From: Streptomyces ruber
GTDB taxonomy: Bacteria; Actinomycetota; Actinomycetes; Streptomycetales; Streptomycetaceae
Assembly (NCBI RefSeq): GCF_014648075.1
Contig: NZ_BMQK01000005.1
Span: 186,001-250,000 of the forward strand
Reading direction: 5' to 3'
DNA length: 64,000 bases
The notes beneath the pieces were generated by a model that worked only from the letters and a program-made list of their open reading frames with translations, was not told the origin of the DNA and did no database searches. Position 1 is the stretch's first letter. Each line of letters opens with the position of its first letter. Both the position numbers and the translations under genes were made by a program. Of this stretch, positions 1 to 8,423 are shown piece after piece.

Positions 1-56
1 GCATCGAGAAGGACTCCACGATGGTGTTCACCGTGGACATCCTGGCGAAGATGTGA
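1..56 (+). CDS. FKBP-type peptidyl-prolyl isomerase, 3' end only
   Basis: The first bases encode the last 17 residues of a protein ending in STMVFTVDILAKM before TGA at 54-56. The pattern (S/T)-x-(V/L)-F-x-(V/I)-D-(I/L)-L is the final beta strand of FKBP-type prolyl isomerases. The next gene is also an FKBP, so two paralogues lie in tandem; in Streptomyces the upstream member of this pair is usually the longer, exported form. Everything upstream is outside the window, so membrane anchoring or secretion cannot be judged. Confidence 0.7.
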   Translation, partial: IEKDSTMVFTVDILAKM

Positions 57-170
57 CCCCCACGGGGGCCGACCGTGTGCCCCCCACCGGGATGTAAGAC
101 TGTCCGTGTCGCCGTGTTCGTACGCGAGCACGCGCACACAAGCATTCGCACACCGGCAGGAGCCCAAGAC

Positions 171-545
171 GTGAGCATCGACAAGCCCGAGATCGACTTC
201 CCGGGCGGCGAGCCCCCGAAGGACCTCGAGATCAAGGACATCTGGGAGGGTGACGGGCCGGTCGCCAAGGCGGGCGACACCGTCTCCGTCCACTACGTGG
301 GTGTGTCCTTCTCCACCGGCGAGGAGTTCGACGCCTCCTGGAACCGCGGCACGCCGCTGCAGTTCCAGCTCGGTGCCGGCCAGGTCATCGCGGGCTGGGA
401 CCAGGGCGTGCAGGGCATGAAGGTCGGCGGCCGTCGTCAGCTGACCATCCCCGCGCACCTGGCGTACGGCGACCGCGGCGCCGGCGGCGGCCGTATCGCC
501 CCGGGCGAGACGCTGATCTTCGTCTGCGACCTGGTCGCCGTCTGA
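171..545 (+). CDS. FKBP-type peptidyl-prolyl cis-trans isomerase, small cytosolic form
   Basis: A 124-residue single-domain FKBP, expected to catalyse cis-trans isomerisation of Xaa-Pro bonds. The family core is visible: VHYVGV near residue 43, GEEFDAS, the F-x-L-G-x-G-x-V-I-x-G-W-D segment around residues 66-78, and the closing LIFVCDL strand. There is no signal peptide or extension, so it is probably cytoplasmic. The GTG at 171 was chosen because GGCAGGAG lies 8 bases upstream and residue 1 fits the usual family N-terminus; an earlier in-frame ATG at 75 adds residues unlike the family. A strong hairpin at 588-625 ends the unit. Confidence 0.92.
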   Translation: MSIDKPEIDFPGGEPPKDLEIKDIWEGDGPVAKAGDTVSVHYVGVSFSTGEEFDASWNRGTPLQFQLGAGQVIAGWDQGVQGMKVGGRRQLTIPAHLAYGDRGAGGGRIAPGETLIFVCDLVAV

Positions 546-587
546 CCGGTCGCCGTAGCCGACCGGCCGGCCGTCGTCGCCGGGCCG

Positions 588-625
588 CCCGCGCCGGCAC
601 CGGACCGCTCCGGTGCCGGCGCGGG
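588..625 (+). terminator. Strong hairpin terminator after the FKBP gene
   Basis: A perfect 17-bp inverted repeat (arms 588-604 and 609-625, CCCGCGCCGGCACCGGA and its complement) with a 4-nt loop lies 43 bp after the FKBP stop. No T-run follows, as is common for Streptomyces terminators. The rest of the 546-897 gap is very G+C-rich and I see no gene in it. Confidence 0.75.
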
Positions 626-897
626 ATCGTTCCGGTGACGGGCACCGGGCCGGTCGGCGGGTGCGGGCACCGATCCGGTCCCGCCGGCCGGATGCCGGTC
701 TCGCGACGGTGCGGGGCGTTCCGGCCGGCCGTCCGCCGCGGGTCCGTGGCCGCGCGGCGGGCGGCCGGGCAGCGGGCGGGCGGCGCCGTGACCGGCGCCC
801 GGGGCCCATGCCCGTGCGGGCACCGACCCTCGGCTTTTGCCGTGGTACCCCGGGGCGGTACGGTCATCCGTCAGAAGCACCATAGGGAAGGGCGTCG

Positions 898-1851
898 ATG
901 GCCATTGCCAAGGCCGAGCGGCTGATGAACCTGGCGCTGTGTCTGCTCGGGACGCGGCGGCCGCTCAGCAAGCGCGAGCTGCGGGAGTCCATCGAGGCCT
1001 ACCTGGAGGCGGGGTCCGACGACTCCTTCAACCGCATGTTCGAGCGGGACAAGGACGACCTGCGCGAGCTCGGCCTGGTGATCGAGACGGTCGAGAGCCT
1101 CGACGGCGAGATCGGTTACCTGGCCCGCCGTGACAGCAACCGGCTGCCGCCCATCACCCTCGACGCCGAGGAGGCCGCCGCGCTCGGCCTCGCCGCGAAG
1201 GTGTGGCAGCAGGCCCGCCTCGCCGGTGCCGCCAGCGGTGCCCTGCAGAAGCTGCGTGCGGCCGGCCTGCCGGAGGACGTCGACCCGTACGGGGCCCACA
1301 GCGCGCTGGAGCCCCGTATCCCCGTGCACGAGGCGGCCTTCGAGCCGCTGATGCTCGCCTGCCGGGACCGCCGCCCCGTCGTCTTCGACTACCGCAAGGC
1401 GACCGCCGCCCGTCCCGAGTCACGCAATGTCGAGCCGTGGGCGCTGGAGTGCTGGCGCGGCCACTGGTACCTGGCCGGATTCGACCGTGACCGGGGCGCC
1501 GAGCGGGTCTTCCGGCTGTCGCGGATCACCGGCAGGGTCAGGTCCCGCAGCGGCAGCTACACCGCCGAGGTGCCCGATGTCGTCACCGTGCGGGAGACCG
1601 TCGCGAGCTGGGCCGGCGAGATCGCCGACCGCTCCGCGCGGATCCGGCTGCGCACGGGCGCCGGTTACCCCTTGCGGGCGAAAGCCACCGCGGTACGGGA
1701 ACTCGGTGACGGCTGGGACGAGTTGGATATCCCGTACGGGCACGGGCTGGACGCCTGGCTGGTGGAGTTCGGGCCCGACGTGGTGGTCCTGGAACCGGCC
1801 GAGCTGCGGGCCGACGTGGTGGACCGGCTGCGCGCCGTGGCCAAGGGCTGA
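898..1851 (+). CDS. pafB: WYL-domain transcriptional regulator PafB
   Basis: A 317-residue protein with an N-terminal winged-helix region (residues about 5-65, RLMNLALCLLGTRRPLSKREL) and a WYL domain around residues 140-230, including the family-type W-x-L-E-C-W-R-G-x-W-Y-L-A-G-F-D stretch. PafB with PafC forms the DNA-damage-responsive activator of the actinobacterial LexA/RecA-independent response, and is encoded near the Pup-proteasome genes. Start is ATG 898 behind AGGGAAGGG. pafC begins 15 bp after its stop, so the two are co-transcribed. Confidence 0.9.
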   Translation: MAIAKAERLMNLALCLLGTRRPLSKRELRESIEAYLEAGSDDSFNRMFERDKDDLRELGLVIETVESLDGEIGYLARRDSNRLPPITLDAEEAAALGLAAKVWQQARLAGAASGALQKLRAAGLPEDVDPYGAHSALEPRIPVHEAAFEPLMLACRDRRPVVFDYRKATAARPESRNVEPWALECWRGHWYLAGFDRDRGAERVFRLSRITGRVRSRSGSYTAEVPDVVTVRETVASWAGEIADRSARIRLRTGAGYPLRAKATAVRELGDGWDELDIPYGHGLDAWLVEFGPDVVVLEPAELRADVVDRLRAVAKG

Positions 1852-1866
1852 GGGGACGAGGAGGAC

Positions 1867-3018
1867 GTGGTGGGAAAACCGGCCAGGCCGGCGAACGCCA
1901 TCGACCAGACCCGGCGGATGCTCTCCCTGGTGACCTATCTGAGGGAGCGCCCCGGCGCCCGTGTCGAGGACGTCGCCCGTGCCTTCGGGATCACCGAGGA
2001 CGAGCTGATCTCCGACCTCGACGTGCTGCCCCTGTGCGGGACCAGCTTCCGCGGCGGTGACCTGCTCGACATCGACACCGACGGCGAGCGCATCTGGTGG
2101 CACAACCCGGCCGCGCTCGCGGCGGAGGCGGCCGAGCCGCTCAGGCTCGCCGCCGACGAGGCCACCGCGCTGCTGGTGGCCGCCCGTGCCGTGGCCACCC
2201 TGCCGGGGCTGCGCGAGGGTGACCGGCAGGCGCTGCTGCGGGCCACCGCCAAGGTCGAGACGGCCGCGGGGGAGACGGCGGGCGCCAGCTCCCGGCTCTC
2301 GGTGACCTTCGAGTCGGAGGGCGGGGTCTTCGCGGACGTCGACCGGGCGATCTCGGAGCGCCGCCGGCTGTGGATCAAGTACTACTCGCCCGCGCGCGAC
2401 GAGCTCAGCGAGCGCGAGATCGACCCGATCCGTCTGGTCAGCGTCGGGCACACGTATGTCGAGGCGTGGTGCCGCCGCTCCGAGGCGCGCCGTACCTTCC
2501 GGCTCGACCGGGTCGCCGAGATCAAGGTCCTCGACGAGCCGTCCGCGCCGCCCGAGATCGAGCTGCGCGACCTGTCCGAGGCGCTGGTGCAGCCCGCGGC
2601 CGAGGACCCGGAGGTCGTCGTCGAGGTCGGCCCCGGCGGGCGCTGGGTCGCCGAGTACTACCCGCACGACAGCGCCGAGGAGCTGCCCGAGGGCGGGCTG
2701 CGCATCACCCTGCGCACCCCCGACCCCGCCTCGCTGCGGCGGCTGGCGCTGCGGCTCGGCCGCGACGGCAGGATCGTCGCGCCGCAGGATCTCGCGGACG
2801 CCGCGCGCCAGGCGGCACGGGACGCGCTCGCCGCCTACGACGAGCTGCCGGGCGGGTACGACGAGCCGGACGCGGGCGACGGCGGGCCGCGGTCCGTGCA
2901 CGACGAGCCGTCGTCGTACGGGGGTCCACGGTCGGCGCACGGTGGGCCCCGCACAGCCACCGGCGGTCCCCTCGGAGTGCGGGAGCGGCGGTACGACAGG
3001 CAGGAGCAGGGACTGTGA
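1867..3018 (+). CDS. pafC: WYL-domain transcriptional regulator PafC
   Basis: A 383-residue partner of PafB. The N-terminus (RRMLSLVTYLRERPGARVEDVARAFG, read in two parts) is a winged helix; the WYL domain occupies roughly residues 165-235 (LWIKYYSPARDE, then HTYVEAWCRRSEARRTF); the C-terminal WCX-type domain follows. Start GTG 1867 follows GAGGAGG. The last ~45 residues are a low-complexity tail with three G-G-P-R repeats, which looks lineage-specific. Its TGA overlaps the GTG of the next small gene (GTGA), indicating translational coupling. Confidence 0.9.
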   Translation: MVGKPARPANAIDQTRRMLSLVTYLRERPGARVEDVARAFGITEDELISDLDVLPLCGTSFRGGDLLDIDTDGERIWWHNPAALAAEAAEPLRLAADEATALLVAARAVATLPGLREGDRQALLRATAKVETAAGETAGASSRLSVTFESEGGVFADVDRAISERRRLWIKYYSPARDELSEREIDPIRLVSVGHTYVEAWCRRSEARRTFRLDRVAEIKVLDEPSAPPEIELRDLSEALVQPAAEDPEVVVEVGPGGRWVAEYYPHDSAEELPEGGLRITLRTPDPASLRRLALRLGRDGRIVAPQDLADAARQAARDALAAYDELPGGYDEPDAGDGGPRSVHDEPSSYGGPRSAHGGPRTATGGPLGVRERRYDRQEQGL

Positions 3019-3308
3019 GCGGATCGGCGACGTCCGGTGTGCAGGAGATGTCCGTGGAGGTCGCGTTCGCCGGCATGCGGCGGGTGGCCGGCGTGGTGTT
3101 CAAGGCGGGCTGCCCCGACTGCCGGGTCAGCTTCGAGCTCGGCGCGAGTGAGCTGCGGCTCGCCATCGGCGCCACCAGCAGGACGACGTTCTACTCCTTC
3201 GTCTGCCCCGAGTGCGGGGTGACCGTCCGCAAGCCCGCGGGCGAGCGCATCGTCGAGCTGCTGACCGGAGGCGGGGTGCGGACACTGCGGCTGCACTCGG
3301 CGGGCTAG
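3015..3308 (+). CDS. Small zinc-ribbon protein coupled to pafBC
   Basis: A 97-residue protein with two Cys-x-x-Cys knuckles, CPDC near residue 37 and CPEC near residue 65, separated by about 25 residues, a spacing typical of zinc ribbons. No enzymatic motif is seen and I do not recognise a named family. Start GTG 3015 overlaps the pafC stop by GTGA and has GGAGCAGGGA upstream, so it is probably translated with pafC; ATG 3048 is a weaker alternative. Being the third gene of the pafBC unit suggests a link to that regulator, but this is inference from position only. Confidence 0.75.
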   Translation: MSGSATSGVQEMSVEVAFAGMRRVAGVVFKAGCPDCRVSFELGASELRLAIGATSRTTFYSFVCPECGVTVRKPAGERIVELLTGGGVRTLRLHSAG

Positions 3309-3317
3309 GCTCGGTCC

Positions 3318-3512
3318 ATGTTCTGGCCGATGTTCGCGATCGCTCTGGGGTTCCTGGGACTCACCGTGCTGGGGATCCTCGCTGTCCGGGTCTTCGTCGA
3401 GGCCGAGCGGCTGGGCAGGCAGGTCACGGACTCGGCGCGGCGCATCAACCGTGCCGCGGAGGACCTGGAGCAGGCGGCCGTGAGCACGGCCCGCGCCGCT
3501 GACGCGCTGTGA
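3318..3512 (+). CDS. Small single-span membrane protein
   Basis: A 64-residue protein with one N-terminal hydrophobic span (MFWPMFAIALGFLGLTVLGI) followed by an amphipathic, probably coiled, cytosolic helix rich in E, R and A. It resembles the small DUF948-type membrane proteins, but is too short for a firm assignment. It lies 9 bp after the zinc-ribbon gene, so it may be the last gene of the pafBC unit. No strong ribosome binding site is visible. Confidence 0.65.
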   Translation: MFWPMFAIALGFLGLTVLGILAVRVFVEAERLGRQVTDSARRINRAAEDLEQAAVSTARAADAL

Positions 3513-3768
3513 TCACACCGTTGGTTTCCCATGTGTCATGGACGCCGTGCGCTCCGGACCGCTTCGCCCTGTCACCCCCGTACCGGGGGCAGGTACGCTC
3601 ATGGTCGTGGCCCGATACAGGAGGCGCGGGCCGCAACTCGGAGTACGCAGAGGGATTGCCTTGCGTTCACCCCTGAGCGTTACGATCGCTGCCAGCGCGA
3701 TCGTCGGACGTATGTCCGGCCGGTCGGACAGCACCCCGCCCGCCGCCTCTGTGAGAAGGTAAAAGCTT

Positions 3769-4053
3769 ATGTTCGGAAGGATCGGCGCTCCCGAGATCAT
3801 TCTGATCCTCGTCGTCATCATCCTGCTGTTCGGCGCGAAGAAGCTTCCGGACATGGCCCGCTCGCTCGGCAAGTCCGCGCGCATCCTCAAGAGCGAGGCC
3901 AAGGCGATGAAGTCGGAGAACAAGGACGACTCCGCCGCCCCCTCCGCCCCGCCGCAGGAGGGGACCGCGACCGCGCGTACCATCCAGGCAGCGCCCGGTG
4001 ACGTGACCAGCTCCCGTCCGGTCACCGAGCCGACGGACACGACCAAGCGCTGA
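3769..4053 (+). CDS. tatA: Sec-independent protein translocase subunit TatA
   Basis: A 94-residue TatA: short N-terminal membrane span ([20 protein letters not shown]), the F-G-x-x-K-L-P hinge, then an amphipathic helix and an acidic, disordered C-terminal tail. TatA oligomerises to form the pore through which folded twin-arginine substrates pass. Start ATG 3769 has GAGAAGG upstream. tatC follows 47 bp later on the same strand. At least one gene in this window (52,245) carries a Tat-type signal. The 3513-3768 gap upstream presumably holds the promoter, but I see no convincing -35/-10 pair. Confidence 0.95.
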   Translation: MFGRIGAPEIILILVVIILLFGAKKLPDMARSLGKSARILKSEAKAMKSENKDDSAAPSAPPQEGTATARTIQAAPGDVTSSRPVTEPTDTTKR

Positions 4054-4100
4054 CGCAGGGCCGGTGACCCCCGGCCCGCCGCACGAGATGGGAACGTGGG

Positions 4101-5060
4101 TTGCTGAAGCCTGCCCGCAAGAAGGAGAAGGATCCAGAGGGGCGGATGCCCCTGGTGGAGCACCTCCGTGAGCTCCGCAACCGGCTCGCGAAGGCCCTGC
4201 TGGCCATCGTCCTCGTCACGGTCGTCGCCGCCTTCTTCTACAACGACATCATCAACTTCCTCACCAGGCCGATCCTGGAGTCGGTCGGCTGTGCCAGGAC
4301 CTTCGAGGAACTGGCGAGGACCAAGGACGAGACGTGCGCGCAGATCACGATCAACGGTCTGCTGACGCCCTTCACGCTGGCGCTGAAGGTCTCCTTGATG
4401 GCGGGTGTCGTCCTGGCCTCGCCGGTCTGGCTCTACCAGCTCTGGGCGTTCGTCGCGCCGGGTCTGCACAAGGCGGAGAAGAAGTACGCGATCGCCTTCG
4501 TCGCCACCGGCGCCCCGCTGTTCCTCGCCGGTGCCTACTTCGCCTACTCGGTGCTGCCCACCACCGCCCAGGTGCTGATCGAGTTCACGCCGGCCAACGT
4601 GGACAACCTGCTGCCGCTGGACGACCTGCTCGACCTCGTCACGCGCATGGTGGTCGTCTTCGGGCTGGCCTTCGAGCTGCCGCTGCTGCTGATCATGCTC
4701 AACTTCACCGGGATGATCACCGGTAGGCGCATGCTCGGCTGGTGGCGCGCCATGATCATGGGCATCACGGTCTTCGCGGCCATCGCCACCCCCAGCACGG
4801 ACCCGCTGAGCATGATGGCGCTCGCCGGACCGATCTGGGTCCTCTACTTCTTCGCCGTCGCCGTCTCCCTCGTCAACGACCGCCGCGTGGCGCGCCGCGA
4901 GGCCGAGGGTCCCGATGACGACGAGGCGTCCGAGCTCGATCTGACGCCCGAGGACATCGGCGAGGTCGAAGCCGTCTCGGCGAGCCGCGCGCTGCCCGAG
5001 GGCACGAGCGGCAACGGCCAGGGCAGGGACCGGGTCAACGGGTACGACGACGTGACCTGA
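4101..5060 (+). CDS. tatC: Sec-independent protein translocase subunit TatC
   Basis: A 319-residue TatC, the receptor for twin-arginine signal peptides. The conserved N-terminal MPLVEHLRELRNRL segment (residues about 16-29) and six membrane spans are visible, with an acidic, non-conserved C-terminal tail. The start is a TTG at 4101; no in-frame ATG or GTG lies upstream, and the sequence from residue 1 matches what I recall of Streptomyces TatC. The ribosome binding site is weak, so translation may depend on tatA upstream. Terminator at 5088-5121. Confidence 0.93.
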   Translation: MLKPARKKEKDPEGRMPLVEHLRELRNRLAKALLAIVLVTVVAAFFYNDIINFLTRPILESVGCARTFEELARTKDETCAQITINGLLTPFTLALKVSLMAGVVLASPVWLYQLWAFVAPGLHKAEKKYAIAFVATGAPLFLAGAYFAYSVLPTTAQVLIEFTPANVDNLLPLDDLLDLVTRMVVVFGLAFELPLLLIMLNFTGMITGRRMLGWWRAMIMGITVFAAIATPSTDPLSMMALAGPIWVLYFFAVAVSLVNDRRVARREAEGPDDDEASELDLTPEDIGEVEAVSASRALPEGTSGNGQGRDRVNGYDDVT

Positions 5061-5087
5061 TCCGTCCCGACGTGACGTGGAGCTCCC

Positions 5088-5121
5088 GCGGCCGGGGCGC
5101 CCCCTCGGCGCCGCCGGCCGC
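5088..5121 (+). terminator. Hairpin terminator after tatC
   Basis: Arms GCGGCCGGGGCGCC (5088-5101) and GGCGCC plus CCGGCCGC (5107-5121) pair over 14 bp with one bulged G at 5113 and a 5-nt loop, 28 bp beyond the tatC stop. Confidence 0.55.
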
Positions 5122-5235
5122 TTCCGCGTCACCGGACGGAACCGCACTGAGCTGCGATGATCCCGTGTGCCGCAGGGATGGATCCGGATAATGATCGTCC
5201 TGTTGTCGGTGCGGGCCGGTAACCTCGAAAGCACG

Positions 5236-8040
5236 ATGACAGAGGACCTCTCACCGGCCGAGCGGTACGCGGCAGCCCGCAAGCGGGCTGCCGAGCAGGC
5301 CACCGCGCTCGGCTCCTTCCGCGAGATGTACGACTTCGGCCTCGACCCCTTCCAGATCGAGGCCTGCGAGGCGCTCGAGGCGGGGAAGGGCGTGCTGGTG
5401 GCCGCCCCCACCGGTTCCGGCAAGACGATCGTCGGCGAGTTCGCCGTGCACCTCGCCCTGGGGCAGGGCATGAAGTGCTTCTACACGACGCCGATCAAGG
5501 CGCTGTCGAACCAGAAGTACGCCGACCTGTGCCGGCGCTACGGCGCGGACAAGGTCGGCCTGCTGACCGGCGACAACAGCGTCAACTCCGACGCGCCGGT
5601 GGTCGTGATGACCACCGAGGTGCTGCGGAACATGCTCTACGCGGGTTCGCAGACGCTGCGCGGCCTCGGCTACGTGGTCATGGACGAGGTGCACTACCTC
5701 TCCGACCGGTTCCGCGGCGCCGTCTGGGAGGAGGTGATCATCCACCTTCCCGAGTCGGTGACGCTGGTGTCACTGTCGGCGACCGTGTCCAACGCAGAGG
5801 AGTTCGGTGACTGGCTCGACACCGTGCGCGGCGACACCGAGGTGATCGTCTCGGAGCACCGGCCCGTGCCGCTGTTCCAGCACGTGCTGGCCGGCCGCCG
5901 GATGTACGACCTGTTCGAGGAGGGGGAGGGCCACCGCAGGGCGGTCAACCCCGACCTGACCCGCATGGCCAGACTGGAGGCCAGCCGCCCCTCGTACCAG
6001 GACCGCAGGCGCGGGCGCGCCATGCGCGAGGCCGACCGCGAACGCGAGCGCAGGCAGCGCTCCCGGGTCTGGACGCCGGGCCGCCCCGAGGTCATCGAGC
6101 GGCTCGACGCCGAGGGACTGCTGCCCGCGATCACGTTCATCTTCAGCCGCGCCGCCTGCGAGGCCGCCGTCCAGCAGTGCCTGTACGCGGGCCTGCGGCT
6201 GAACGACGAGGACGCGCGGCACAAGGTCCGCGCCCTCGTCGAGGAGCGCACGGCGAGCATCCCGCGCGAGGACCTCCACGTCCTCGGCTACTACGAGTGG
6301 CTGGAGGGCCTGGAGCGCGGTATCGCGGCCCACCACGCGGGCATGCTGCCGACGTTCAAGGAGGTCGTCGAGGAGCTGTTCGTGCGCGGCCTGGTCAAGG
6401 CCGTCTTCGCCACCGAGACCCTCGCGCTGGGCATCAACATGCCCGCCCGCTCGGTGGTGCTGGAGAAGCTCGTCAAGTGGAACGGCGAGCAGCACGCCGA
6501 CATCACCCCCGGTGAGTTCACCCAGCTCACCGGCCGTGCGGGCCGTCGCGGCATCGATGTCGAGGGCCACGCGGTCGTGCTGTGGCAGCGCGGTATGAAC
6601 CCCGAGCACCTGGCCGGGCTCGCGGGCACCCGCACCTACCCGCTGCGCTCGTCCTTCAAGCCGTCGTACAACATGGCGGTCAACCTGGTCGAGCAGTTCG
6701 GCCGGCACCGCTCGCGCGAGCTGCTCGAGACGTCGTTCGCGCAGTTCCAGGCGGACAAGTCGGTCGTCGGCATCTCCCGCCAGGTGCAGCGCAACGAGGA
6801 GGGTCTGGACGGCTACCAGGCCTCCATGACCTGCCACCTCGGCGACTTCGAGGAGTACGCGCGGCTGCGCCGCGAACTGAAGGACCGTGAGACCGAGCTG
6901 GCCAGGCAGGGCGCGGCCCAGCGGCGCGCCGAGGCCGCCGTGGCGCTGGAGAAGCTGAAGCCGGGCGACGTCATCCACGTGCCGACGGGCAAGTACGCGG
7001 GTCTCGCGCTGGTACTGGACCCGGGGCTGCCCGCCGGCCGCACCAACGGCCACCGGGGTCTCGACCACCACGACGGCCCGCGCCCCCTCGTCCTCACCGC
7101 GGAACGCCAGGTGAAGCGGCTCGCGTCCATCGACTTCCCGGTGCCCGTGGAGGCACTGGAGCGGATGCGCATCCCGAAGTCGTTCAACCCGCGCTCGCCG
7201 CAGTCGCGCCGCGACCTGGCGTCCGCGCTGCGCACCAAGGCCGGGCACATCACCGCGGAGCGGCACCGCAAGAAGCGGTCCGCGGCGGCCGACGACCGGG
7301 AGATCGCCCGGCTGCGCACCGCGCTCCGCGCCCACCCCTGCCACGGGTGCAGCGACCGTGAGGACCACGCCCGCTGGGCCGAGCGCTACTACCGCCTCAA
7401 GCGGGACACGGCGCAGCTGGAGCGCCGTATCGAGGGCCGGACGAACACCATCGCCCGCACCTTCGACCGCATCGTCGCCCTCCTCACCGAGCTGGACTAC
7501 CTGCGCGGCGACGAGGTCACCGAGCACGGCAAGCGGCTCGCCCGGCTCTACGGCGAGCTCGACCTGCTGGCCAGCGAGTGCCTGCGGGCCGGGGTGTGGG
7601 AGGGGCTCGGCCCGGCGGAGCTCGCCGCGTGCGTCTCCGCGCTGGTGTACGAGTCCCGGGCCGGCGACGACGCGTTCACACCGAAGCTGCCCTCGGGGAA
7701 GGCGAAGGCGTCCCTCAGCGAGATGGTGCGGATCTGGGGGCGCCTGGACGCCCTGGAGGAGGACTTCCGCATCAACCAGACCGAGGGCGTCGGCCAGCGC
7801 GAACCCGATCTGGGCTTCGCCTGGGCCGCCTACATGTGGGCCTCCGGCACGGGTCTGGACGAGGTGCTGCGCGAGGCGGAGATGCCGGCCGGCGACTTCG
7901 TGCGCTGGTGCAAGCAGGTCATCGACGTGCTCGGGCAGATCGCGGCGGCCGCGCCCGAGGGCTCGACGGTGACGAAGAACGCCCGCAGGGCGGTGGACGG
8001 GCTGCTGCGCGGGGTCGTGGCGTACTCGTCGGTGGGCTGA
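5236..8040 (+). CDS. helY: Ski2/Mtr4-like DEVH-box RNA helicase (HelY type)
   Basis: A 934-residue superfamily 2 helicase. Walker A APTGSGKT is at residues 57-64, the DEVH Walker B at 150-153, motif III SATVSN near 178, and the motif VI segment QLTGRAGRRG around residue 430. The long C-terminal half has the Mtr4-like winged-helix/ratchet and DSHCT-type regions. Actinobacterial HelY is thought to act in RNA turnover. Start ATG 5236 (MTEDLSPAERY) was preferred over GTG 5167, whose extra 23 residues are unlike the family. Terminator at 8046-8075. Confidence 0.92.
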   Translation: MTEDLSPAERYAAARKRAAEQATALGSFREMYDFGLDPFQIEACEALEAGKGVLVAAPTGSGKTIVGEFAVHLALGQGMKCFYTTPIKALSNQKYADLCRRYGADKVGLLTGDNSVNSDAPVVVMTTEVLRNMLYAGSQTLRGLGYVVMDEVHYLSDRFRGAVWEEVIIHLPESVTLVSLSATVSNAEEFGDWLDTVRGDTEVIVSEHRPVPLFQHVLAGRRMYDLFEEGEGHRRAVNPDLTRMARLEASRPSYQDRRRGRAMREADRERERRQRSRVWTPGRPEVIERLDAEGLLPAITFIFSRAACEAAVQQCLYAGLRLNDEDARHKVRALVEERTASIPREDLHVLGYYEWLEGLERGIAAHHAGMLPTFKEVVEELFVRGLVKAVFATETLALGINMPARSVVLEKLVKWNGEQHADITPGEFTQLTGRAGRRGIDVEGHAVVLWQRGMNPEHLAGLAGTRTYPLRSSFKPSYNMAVNLVEQFGRHRSRELLETSFAQFQADKSVVGISRQVQRNEEGLDGYQASMTCHLGDFEEYARLRRELKDRETELARQGAAQRRAEAAVALEKLKPGDVIHVPTGKYAGLALVLDPGLPAGRTNGHRGLDHHDGPRPLVLTAERQVKRLASIDFPVPVEALERMRIPKSFNPRSPQSRRDLASALRTKAGHITAERHRKKRSAAADDREIARLRTALRAHPCHGCSDREDHARWAERYYRLKRDTAQLERRIEGRTNTIARTFDRIVALLTELDYLRGDEVTEHGKRLARLYGELDLLASECLRAGVWEGLGPAELAACVSALVYESRAGDDAFTPKLPSGKAKASLSEMVRIWGRLDALEEDFRINQTEGVGQREPDLGFAWAAYMWASGTGLDEVLREAEMPAGDFVRWCKQVIDVLGQIAAAAPEGSTVTKNARRAVDGLLRGVVAYSSVG

Positions 8041-8045
8041 GCGCG

Positions 8046-8075
8046 ACCGCCTCCGGCAGCCGTGCCGGAGGCGGT
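8046..8075 (+). terminator. Hairpin terminator after the helicase gene
   Basis: Perfect 13-bp inverted repeat ACCGCCTCCGGCA / TGCCGGAGGCGGT with a 4-nt loop, 5 bp after the helY stop. Confidence 0.75.
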
Positions 8076-8334
8076 GTCCCCCTGTCCCCGCCCCCTGCCC
8101 CGCCTTGTCGATCCGGCGCCGTGGAGAGAGGTGCTCCGGCCTCTCGAAGCGGCGCCGTTCGTATGCCCGTTCACTGTTACGCACGGTGTGCGAATGCGTT
8201 CCCAGTGTGTAAATGGGCTTGAGGGTATCGCTGTGGCTGGGCGATTTCAGGTGCTTGCGCAATATGACACGACGGTGATCCGGTCGGATTAAGCTCGCCC
8301 GCAGCGCACCGAGTTGAGGTGTAATCGTGCGCTT

Positions 8335-8368
8335 GTTCCCAAAAATACCGAAGACCCTGTTTGGGAAC
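8335..8368. promoter_or_regulatory. Inverted repeat in the leader of the conservon operon
   Basis: GTTCCCAAA (8335-8343) and its exact complement TTTGGGAAC (8360-8368) are separated by 16 nt and sit 56 bp before the cvnA start. The surrounding 8,076-8,423 gap is relatively AT-rich for this genome, has no coding sequence that I can support, and must carry the promoter of the operon. The repeat could be an operator or a leader hairpin; which one is not decidable by eye. Confidence 0.45.
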
Positions 8369-8423
8369 TCACTACCCACAGCACGTCCCCCTACTCCCCG
8401 TCGACTCATCCCAGAGGGCATAC

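Noticed and set aside
4096..4100. GTG as the tatC start
   Set aside because: It is out of frame with TatC; the in-frame TTG at 4101 is the only workable start.
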